Assembly: GCA_903828535.1 (NCBI GenBank)
Contig: CAIKMN010000024.1
Location: 1-36,828 of the forward strand
DNA: 36,828 nt
DNA from: an uncultured Curvibacter sp.
GTDB taxonomy: Bacteria > Pseudomonadota > Gammaproteobacteria > Burkholderiales > Burkholderiaceae_C
Direction: 5' to 3'
Shown: piece after piece, positions 1 through 6,562 of the stretch
How positions within the stretch are numbered: the first letter of the stretch is position 1
Layout: each line of letters begins with the position of its first letter
Made by a program: the position numbers and the translations under genes
Notes under the pieces: generated by a model
Databases searched by the model: none
Told to the model about the DNA's origin: nothing
Seen by the model: only the letters and a program-made list of their open reading frames with translations

Positions 1-1461
1 CGCTCCGAGCGCCAAGCGAAAGTCGTGGCGGCACTGCTAAAAGTTTTGCCAGCGCATGCCCTGCTGTGGCACAGCGAAGACACCACGCCTTATGAATGCG
101 ACGGCTTGACGGCTTACCGTGAGCGCCCCTTGGTCGTGGCTTTGCCTGAAACTGAAGCCCATGTTCAGGCTGTGCTGCAGACCTGTCACGCGATGGCGGT
201 GCCCGTGGTGGCCCGTGGGGCGGGCACGGGCTTGTCCGGCGGCGCCATGCCCAACAAAATGGGCGTGACCTTGTCGCTCGCCAAGTTCAATCAGATTCTC
301 AAAGTCGATACGGTCAGCCGCACGGCCACCGTGCAAGCCGGCGTGCGCAACTTGGCCATCAGCGAGGCAGCCGCCCCTTATGGGCTTTACTATGCCCCCG
401 ACCCCAGCAGCCAAATAGCTTGCACGATTGGCGGCAATGTGGCCGAAAACTCAGGCGGCGTGCACTGTTTGAAATACGGCTTGACGGTGCACAACGTCTT
501 GCGCGTGCGCGGCTTCACGATGGCGGGCGAGCCCGTCACCTTCGGCAGTGAGGCGCTCGATGTGGCGGGGTTGGACTTGCTGACCATTCTGGTCGGCAGC
601 GAAGGCATGTTGGCGGTTACCCTTGAAGTGACGGTCAAGTTGGTGCCCAAGCCACAACTGGCGCGCTGCATCATGGCCAGCTTTGCCGAGTTGCGCAAAG
701 CCGGTGACGCGGTTGCGCAGCTCATCGCCGCTGGCATCATCCCCGCTGGTTTGGAAATGATGGACAAGCGCATGACCGCCGCCGCCGAAGACTATGTGCA
801 CGCAGGCTACGACTTAGAGGCTGCCGCCATTTTGCTGTGTGAAAGCGACGGCACCCCCGAAGAGGTCGAAGAAGAAATTGGCCGCATGAGCGCGGTGTTG
901 TCCGAGTGTGGGGCCACGGCCATTGCGGTCAGCCAAAGCGAGGCCGAGCGACTGCGGTTTTGGAGTGGCCGCAAAAATGCTTTCCCAGCCAGTGGCCGCA
1001 TCAGCCCGGACTACATGTGCATGGACTCCACCATTCCGCGCAAACGGTTGGCCGATATTTTGGAGGCCATCGCCGAGATGGAGAAAAAATACCAGCTGGG
1101 CTGTGTCAACGTCTTCCATGCCGGGGACGGCAACTTGCACCCCCTCATCATGTTTGACGCCAACGACCCCGATCAATTGCATCGCTGCGAATTGTTTGGA
1201 GCCGACATTTTGGAAACCAGCGTCGCCATGGGCGGCACGGTGACGGGCGAACACGGTGTTGGCATTGAAAAACTCAACAGCATGTGCGTGCAATTCAGCG
1301 AAGCCGAGCGCGATCAAATGTTGGGCGTCAAGCGCGCCTTTGACCCGCAAATGTTGTTGAATCCCGGCAAGGTCATCCCGAGCAAAACCCGCTGCGCTGA
1401 ATACGGCAAAGAACTGGTTCGGGGCGGCCTTCTAAAGCACCCCGAGTTGCCCCGCTTTTAA
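1..1461 (+). CDS. glcD: Glycolate oxidase subunit GlcD (FAD-linked), 5' end missing
   Basis: FAD-binding catalytic subunit of the glycolate oxidase complex, which oxidises glycolate to glyoxylate. The frame is open from base 1 (RSERQAKV precedes the GTG at 25), so the true start probably lies upstream of the window. The FAD-binding part shows ARGAGTGLSGGAMP and CTIGGNVAENSGG. The C-terminal oxidase domain shows VFHAGDGNLHPL and GGTVTGEHGVGIEKL, both typical of GlcD and D-lactate dehydrogenase relatives. The 478 residues from the GTG are only slightly short of the roughly 499 usual for GlcD. glcE and glcF are not seen downstream; the next gene is convergent and 14 bases away. A D-lactate or 2-hydroxyglutarate dehydrogenase of the same family is the alternative. 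Confidence 0.88.
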   Translation, partial: RSERQAKVVAALLKVLPAHALLWHSEDTTPYECDGLTAYRERPLVVALPETEAHVQAVLQTCHAMAVPVVARGAGTGLSGGAMPNKMGVTLSLAKFNQILKVDTVSRTATVQAGVRNLAISEAAAPYGLYYAPDPSSQIACTIGGNVAENSGGVHCLKYGLTVHNVLRVRGFTMAGEPVTFGSEALDVAGLDLLTILVGSEGMLAVTLEVTVKLVPKPQLARCIMASFAELRKAGDAVAQLIAAGIIPAGLEMMDKRMTAAAEDYVHAGYDLEAAAILLCESDGTPEEVEEEIGRMSAVLSECGATAIAVSQSEAERLRFWSGRKNAFPASGRISPDYMCMDSTIPRKRLADILEAIAEMEKKYQLGCVNVFHAGDGNLHPLIMFDANDPDQLHRCELFGADILETSVAMGGTVTGEHGVGIEKLNSMCVQFSEAERDQMLGVKRAFDPQMLLNPGKVIPSKTRCAEYGKELVRGGLLKHPELPRF

Positions 1462-1475
1462 GCTGGAGCGGCAAC

Positions 1476-3548
1476 TCAAGCGTTGGCTTTTTCAGCCGCC
1501 TTCGCCAAGGCGGCGCGTTCGGCAAACTCGGCGCGCAAAGCACGCAGCTTTTCTCGGGGGTCTTCTTTGGCGGTGTGGGCCTCCAAGGCCATTTCTTCAA
1601 TGAAGCGACTGGCCACACCGGCCACGTAGTCACGGCCCTTTTTGCGGCGACGCGTCCAACTCACGGCCAGGGTCTTTTGGGCGCGGGTAATGCCCACGTA
1701 CATCAAGCGGCGCTCTTCTTCTATGCGGGTGGCGTTCTTCGTCAGGGCGTCCTCTGTGGAGGCCAATTCGTCGTCTAATTTGAAGGGCAACAGGCCTTCG
1801 TTCACGCCAATCAATTGCACATGTGGCCACTCCAAGCCCTTGGCGGCGTGCAGGGTCGACAAGGTCACGACATTTTGATCTTGTTCACGGTCGCTCAGCG
1901 TTGACAACAAGGAAATGGTTTGCGCCACTTCCAACAAACTCTTGACTTCATTGCCCGTCACGACGCCCGCGGTGTCGTCAATTTGACCGCCGCAGCGAGC
2001 GGCCATCCAGTCGCAAAACTCCATCACGTGGGTCCAACGCGTGGCGGCGGCTTTTTCATTGTCTTCGCCGTCATAAAGGTGGCGCTCATAGTCCATCTCT
2101 TTCAGCCATTCGGTCAAGAAGACCCGCGCCTCTTCCGCCCCTTTGGCGGCTTTGGCGCGGTATTCCAAGTCGTTCACATAACGGCCAAACTCTTCCAAGC
2201 TGCCCATGGCGCGGGCGCTGAGCATGCTGGGCAATGACGCGCTGAAAATCGATTCAAACAAGCTCAACTTGTACAGGCTCGCAAAGTGGCCAAGCTGGGC
2301 CAAGGTTTGGTGCCCAATGCCCCGTTTGGGCGTGGTGATGGCGCGCAAAAAGGCGGGGTCGTCGTCCCCGTTGACCCAAAGACGAAACCAGGCGCACAAA
2401 TCTTTGATTTCTGACCTGTCAAAAAAGCTTTGCCCGCCCGACACTTTGTAGGGAATTTGCGCTTTGCGAAGGGCCTGTTCGAGCTGGCGTGCTTGGTGAT
2501 TCGCGCGGTACAAGATGGCAAAGTCTCGAAATTCTTTGTGCTGTGACTGGGCCCGCAAACTTTGAATGCGCGCCACCGCCCGCTCCGCCTCGTGCTCTTC
2601 GTGATCGGCCTGCACCACCCGCACAGGTTCGCCTTCGCCGAGCTCTGAAAAAAGCGTCTTCGGAAACAATTTGGGGTTGCTTTGAATGACCGCATTGGCG
2701 GCACGCAAAATGGCGGAGGTGGAGCGGTAGTTTTGCTCCAACTTGATGACCTTGAGTTCGGGGAAGTCGAGCGGTAGCTTTTTCAGATTGTCCAAGGTCG
2801 CGCCGCGCCATCCGTAAATCGATTGGTCGTCGTCACCCACCGCCGTGAAGCGGGCTCGCTCACCGACCAACAGTTTGAGCACCTCGTATTGGGTGGCGTT
2901 GGTGTCTTGGTATTCGTCCACCAAAACATGGCCCATAGCGGCTTGCCATTTCGCGCGCACGTCGGGAAAGTCGCGCAAGAGCTTCAGCGGCAAGCCAATC
3001 AAATCATCAAAGTCCACACTTTGGTAGGCACTCAAACGCTCTTCATAACGCGCCATGATCTCGGCGGTGGACCGCTCGATGTCGTTGCTGGCAAGGGCGG
3101 CGGCTTGGGCGGCGGTCAGACCTTGGTTTTTCAAAGCACTGATGGCCCATTGCCATTGCTTGGCGGTGGCGGTATCAACGCTTCCACCGCAGTCTTTCAA
3201 GATGCTGGTCACGTCGTCGGTGTCCAAAATGCTGAATTGGGGTTTCAAGCCCAGCGCACCGCCGTCCTCACGCATGAGACGAACGCCAAGGGCGTGGAAG
3301 GTGCAAATCACCAAGTCCTTGGCGGCGCGCCCCATCAACCCTTTGGCCCGTTCGCGCATTTCGGCGGCGGCTTTGTTGGTGAAGGTGATCGCGGCGATGC
3401 GTTTGGCGGGCAAGCCGGCCTCAAGCAAGGCCGCCATTTTGTGCGTGATCACACGGGTTTTGCCGGAGCCGGCGCCCGCCAAAACCAGGCAAGGACCCGA
3501 CCAATGGTTGACCGCTTCAAGTTGTGCCAGGTTCAGGCCAGAGGACAT
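1476..3548 (-). CDS. rep: ATP-dependent DNA helicase Rep (UvrD/Rep family)
   Basis: Superfamily 1A 3'-to-5' DNA helicase, used in replication-fork progression and restart. All core motifs are visible: Q-motif region NLAQLEAVNH, Walker A GAGSGKT (residues 25-31), TFHALG, Walker B DEYQDTN, motif III GDDDQSIYGWRGA, motif IV QNYRST, motif V STLHAAKGLEW and motif VI ERRLMYVGITRAQ. The 690 residues compare with 673 for E. coli Rep. UvrD would be longer (about 720) with a different C-terminal tail, so Rep is preferred. The ATG at 3548 leads directly into the Q-motif; no strong ribosome site precedes it. It lies 64 bases downstream of priA on the same strand, and both act in replication restart, so they may be co-transcribed. 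Confidence 0.9.
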   Translation of the reverse strand: MSSGLNLAQLEAVNHWSGPCLVLAGAGSGKTRVITHKMAALLEAGLPAKRIAAITFTNKAAAEMRERAKGLMGRAAKDLVICTFHALGVRLMREDGGALGLKPQFSILDTDDVTSILKDCGGSVDTATAKQWQWAISALKNQGLTAAQAAALASNDIERSTAEIMARYEERLSAYQSVDFDDLIGLPLKLLRDFPDVRAKWQAAMGHVLVDEYQDTNATQYEVLKLLVGERARFTAVGDDDQSIYGWRGATLDNLKKLPLDFPELKVIKLEQNYRSTSAILRAANAVIQSNPKLFPKTLFSELGEGEPVRVVQADHEEHEAERAVARIQSLRAQSQHKEFRDFAILYRANHQARQLEQALRKAQIPYKVSGGQSFFDRSEIKDLCAWFRLWVNGDDDPAFLRAITTPKRGIGHQTLAQLGHFASLYKLSLFESIFSASLPSMLSARAMGSLEEFGRYVNDLEYRAKAAKGAEEARVFLTEWLKEMDYERHLYDGEDNEKAAATRWTHVMEFCDWMAARCGGQIDDTAGVVTGNEVKSLLEVAQTISLLSTLSDREQDQNVVTLSTLHAAKGLEWPHVQLIGVNEGLLPFKLDDELASTEDALTKNATRIEEERRLMYVGITRAQKTLAVSWTRRRKKGRDYVAGVASRFIEEMALEAHTAKEDPREKLRALRAEFAERAALAKAAEKANA

Positions 3549-3612
3549 TCAAATACTTTTAAAAAGACAATTTTAGAAGGAGTTTGCCGGGGTCTTGTGG
3601 CGATCCGCCCCT

Positions 3613-5775
3613 TCAAATCGCTTGCGGATCCACATCCACCGCCCAGCGAATCAAACCTTTGTGCTCAGGCAAAGCGCGGGTGCTGTGCAGGGTGGCTTGC
3701 CAGGCCGTTAGAAAGACCTGCAACGCACTGCGCGAGGTGGACTCCAAGAGCATTTGCGCCCGTTCCACATTGGCCACCCGTTGCAGGCTCATCGGCACGG
3801 CAGAAAACCGAAAAACCTGTTCGGCCCCCGCCAACTCAGCTCCAGCGGCACTCGCGGCGTTCAAAAAGGACTGCGCCACAGCCTGCGTTCGGGCCTCGGC
3901 GCGCACCAAGGCTTGGAAAGTAAAGGGGGGCATGCCGGCCTCTTGCCGCTCCTTTAATTGGGCCTCGGCAAAAGCGGGGTAATCATGGGTTTTTAGCGCC
4001 TCGAACAAGGGGTGGGTCGGGTGGTCAGTCTGGACCCAAAGCTCGGCCTGACTGCCTTGTTTGGCTAAAAATGCGGCATCTCGCCCCGCCCGCCCGCCGG
4101 CTTGCATGAGCAAGGCAAACAAGCGTTCGGGGGCGCGAAAGTCGCTGGAGAACAAGGCGCTGTCGGCGTTGACCACGGCGACCAAGGTGACGCGGCGGAA
4201 GTCATGGCCTTTGGCAATCATTTGTGTGCCCACCAAAACATCCACTTCGGCGTCGTGCACTTGCGCGAGTTGGGCTTCCAAACTGCCTTTGGCCTTGGTG
4301 GTGTCCGCATCGATGCGCACCATTTGAATGGGCTGGCCATTGGGCTTTCTTTGCGTTTGCAATAACGCTTGAAGATGCTCCTCGATTTTTTCGGTGCCCC
4401 GTCCGAGACTGGCGATGTCGAGGTTGCCACAGTCGGGACAAGCCCTGGGAACGGCTTGCGAAAAACCGCAGTGGTGGCAACGCAGGCTGCGGTCGATTTT
4501 GTGAAAAACCCGAAACGCGCTGCAGTGCGGACATTCGCTTTTCCAGCCGCAATCAGCGCAAAACAGGACGGGCGCGTAGCCTCGGCGGTTTAAGAACACC
4601 ATCACCTGTTCGCCGCGCGCTACGCGCGCCTGAATGGCTTGCAACAAGGGCGGTGAAATCACGGTGCCTTTGGGTTGGCGACCCATGTCAACCCGGCGCA
4701 CCGTGGGCAATTGGGCCCCGGTGCCCACCCTGGAAGGCATGTGCAATCGCTGGTAGCGACCGCCTTCGTTGGCGGGCCGGCTGTGGTGCCAGCTTTCCAA
4801 TGAGGGGGTGGCCGAGCCCAAAATGACCTTGATGCCCTCGTTTTGAGCACGGTAAACCGCCAAATCACGCGCCGAATAACGGGCGCCTTCTTGTTGTTTG
4901 TAACTGGGGTCGTGCTCTTCATCGACCACGATCAACCTGAGGTACGGCAGGGAGGCAAAAATGGCCATTCGGGTGCCGAGCACCATGCGCGCCGCGCCGG
5001 TATGGGCCGCGAGCCATGCCTTCAGGCGTTGCGCCGGCGTCATGCCGCTGTGCAAGGAGACGACGGACTGCTCACCCCAAGTCGGCTCGAAGCGTTGCCG
5101 AAAGCGCTGCTCCAATTGGGGCGTGAGGTTGATTTCAGGCACCATCACCAAGACTTGGGCCAAGGGGTCCAACTCGAGCATGCGCTGCACCGCTTGTAAA
5201 TACACCTCGGTCTTGCCGCTGCCTGTGGCGCCGAACAACAAGAAGGGTCCTGGGGACTCTTCAATGGTTTGCAGCACTTGCTGTTGTTCCTCTGACAACC
5301 GCAACGCGTCCGAAGTCGGGGCACTTTCTAAAACGGAAGTGTCCGAATGGATTTCAGTAGATTTGGATGAGGCAAGGGACCGTTTGGCCAGGCGCCGGGC
5401 CATTTGCGCGCCATCCAATGCCCGCAACTGCGGTGGCAAGGCAGCCAGGGCCACCTCACCCAGACCGCGTTGGTAATAACGGGCGGCAAAGCCGACCAAT
5501 TGTCGCCAAGCCGCCGATAAAACGGGCAGTTGTCCGGCCTCGCTGAGCGGTCCTGTGATGTGGCGGGCTTCGAAGGGGGCCGCCGTGTCAGGCTGACGCT
5601 CCGGCTCGAGGGAGGAGGGGGGGGTATCCCAAACCACGCCCAATGTTTCGCGGGTGCCCAACGGGACTCGAACCAAGGTACCCGGCGGCAGCGCTTCATC
5701 GCTGAGGTAAGTCAGCGGGCCCGACAGTCCGCTGTGCGCGGGGGTTTGGACAAGGACTGACAGGCGACAACTCAT
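3613..5775 (-). CDS. priA: Primosomal protein N' (replication restart helicase PriA)
   Basis: PriA recognises stalled forks and D-loops and starts primosome reassembly. An N-terminal 3'-DNA-binding region (LSDEALPPGTLVRVPLG) is followed by helicase Walker A GATGSGKTEVY, Walker B VVDEEHDPSYKQ and GSATPSLESW. The zinc-binding cysteine pairs CADCGWKSECPHC and CHHCGFSQAVPRACPDCG and the motif RAGGRAGRD follow. The reading frame is open to ATG 5808. I prefer the third ATG at 5775 (MSCRLSVLVQTPAHS) because PriA homologues start near that point and GGGGGA lies about 10 bases before it; 5808 and 5793 remain possible. The gene is directly next to the DnaA-box-rich spacer and upstream of rep. Confidence 0.93.
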   Translation of the reverse strand: MSCRLSVLVQTPAHSGLSGPLTYLSDEALPPGTLVRVPLGTRETLGVVWDTPPSSLEPERQPDTAAPFEARHITGPLSEAGQLPVLSAAWRQLVGFAARYYQRGLGEVALAALPPQLRALDGAQMARRLAKRSLASSKSTEIHSDTSVLESAPTSDALRLSEEQQQVLQTIEESPGPFLLFGATGSGKTEVYLQAVQRMLELDPLAQVLVMVPEINLTPQLEQRFRQRFEPTWGEQSVVSLHSGMTPAQRLKAWLAAHTGAARMVLGTRMAIFASLPYLRLIVVDEEHDPSYKQQEGARYSARDLAVYRAQNEGIKVILGSATPSLESWHHSRPANEGGRYQRLHMPSRVGTGAQLPTVRRVDMGRQPKGTVISPPLLQAIQARVARGEQVMVFLNRRGYAPVLFCADCGWKSECPHCSAFRVFHKIDRSLRCHHCGFSQAVPRACPDCGNLDIASLGRGTEKIEEHLQALLQTQRKPNGQPIQMVRIDADTTKAKGSLEAQLAQVHDAEVDVLVGTQMIAKGHDFRRVTLVAVVNADSALFSSDFRAPERLFALLMQAGGRAGRDAAFLAKQGSQAELWVQTDHPTHPLFEALKTHDYPAFAEAQLKERQEAGMPPFTFQALVRAEARTQAVAQSFLNAASAAGAELAGAEQVFRFSAVPMSLQRVANVERAQMLLESTSRSALQVFLTAWQATLHSTRALPEHKGLIRWAVDVDPQAI

Positions 5776-5874
5776 GGCCAAATTGTCCCCCATTTCGACC
5801 GGCGTCATTTGGCCGATTTCACTCCCAATTTACTGCTATTTTCGAAGCTAAGTGCTTGATTTTAGAGGGTCCAT

Positions 5875-5934
5875 TGACCCATCCAAAATTTATGTGGATA
5901 ACTTTGTTGATAACCTCGGATGACCCATCCAAAA
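5875..5934 (+). repeat. Direct repeat flanking the first DnaA box pair
   Basis: TGACCCATCCAAAA occurs at 5875-5888 and again at 5921-5934, bracketing the paired DnaA boxes. Other short repeats in the spacer are CAAGGCTTCCA (5947 and 6308, approximately) and ATCAACAAGTTA / ATCAACAACTTA (5999 and 6360). They suggest old duplications of a box-containing unit. Confidence 0.6.
5893..5913 (-). promoter_or_regulatory. Paired DnaA boxes (one perfect, one with a mismatch)
   Basis: TGTGGATAA at 5893-5901 is a perfect 9-mer DnaA box on the minus strand. After three bases comes TGTTGATAA (5905-5913), one base off consensus. Close same-orientation spacing like this is common in DnaA-binding arrays. It lies about 120 bases upstream of the preferred priA start. 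Confidence 0.5.
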
Positions 5935-6078
5935 CGCTTGAAATTCAAGGCTTCCACCAAAGTGCACAGAAAACCAGCATTCGCAATGACCTATATAAAT
6001 CAACAAGTTAGCGAAGTGCAGTCTGCTCTAAATGCCGCACCAGAAGAGATCAAAATGAACCAGGGTTTGCTCTAGAAA

Positions 6079-6087
6079 TGTGCATAA
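6079..6087 (-). promoter_or_regulatory. DnaA box, TTATNCACA type
   Basis: TGTGCATAA is the complement of TTATGCACA, which fits the relaxed DnaA consensus TTATNCACA. It sits just before an AT-rich stretch with two T-runs at about 6104-6130. Confidence 0.4.
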
Positions 6088-6253
6088 GTAATCATTTTTG
6101 GCTTTCTTATAACACCTTTTTTAACCTTTTTGAACCGAAGTTTAGGCATGGGGTCGGGTGTTCAACAAAGGCGGCGACCGAACCGTCGAATTGACCTCTG
6201 TTTGAAGGCCTAACCCCTTGATTGATAGGCATTTATTTTTTGACCGCCTTCGC

Positions 6254-6262
6254 TGTGGATAA
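6254..6262 (-). promoter_or_regulatory. DnaA box, perfect consensus
   Basis: TGTGGATAA, within the 14-base block TGTGGATAACTTTG that recurs at 5893 and 6498. It follows an AT-rich run (ATTTATTTTTT) and is the central copy of the three. Confidence 0.5.
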
Positions 6263-6428
6263 CTTTGAGGGTAAGTGACCCCAATCACCGTGAAAGCCAA
6301 GCCAATCAAGGCTTCCATCACGTTGCTGGGAAAATAGGCAAGTTAAAAAACACTGTGTAATCAACAACTTAAGAAAAACCAAAAGCAGTCACAAATTTTT
6401 TTAACAAAATCACAAGTCGGCCCTGGCT

Positions 6429-6437
6429 GGTGGATAA
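6429..6437 (-). promoter_or_regulatory. DnaA-box-like site, one mismatch
   Basis: GGTGGATAA differs from the perfect box only at its first base. It comes directly after the most AT-rich part of the spacer (6343-6412), where an unwinding element would be expected if this were an origin. Confidence 0.3.
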
Positions 6438-6497
6438 ACCGCGGCCACGCACACTTTTAGGGGCCAAATCATGGCGCCATGCGGCTTTCGCCAAGCC

Positions 6498-6506
6498 TGT
6501 GGATAA
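6498..6506 (-). promoter_or_regulatory. DnaA box, perfect consensus
   Basis: TGTGGATAA, followed by CTTTGTTGATA, so that the extended match to the 5893 copy is 19 bases (TGTGGATAACTTTGTTGAT plus A). It lies 57 bases past the dsbD stop codon. Confidence 0.5.
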
Positions 6507-6562
6507 CTTTGTTGATATCAATCGCTTGGGCGGGCTTGCTTCCAAGCTTCTGTGCACCAGTG

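Larger units (their letters stand above)
5776..6562. other. Non-coding spacer rich in DnaA boxes; candidate replication-related region
   Basis: About 790 bases between priA and dsbD with no convincing gene. Three perfect DnaA boxes (TGTGGATAA, the complement of TTATCCACA) lie at 5893, 6254 and 6498. Further boxes are a TTATNCACA-type one (TGTGCATAA) at 6079 and one-mismatch copies at 5905 and 6429. All read in the same orientation. Strongly AT-rich patches lie at about 6104-6136, 6225-6241 and 6343-6412. The first bases (5776-5830) should also hold the priA translation start region. The region could be an origin-like element, a DnaA-titration site or DnaA-dependent control of priA. dnaA itself is not in the window, so the function is inference. 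Confidence 0.5.

Noticed and set aside
5776-6562. tRNA or small structured RNA in the spacer
   Set aside because: No cloverleaf, TTCGA-type arm or strong long hairpin could be found by eye.
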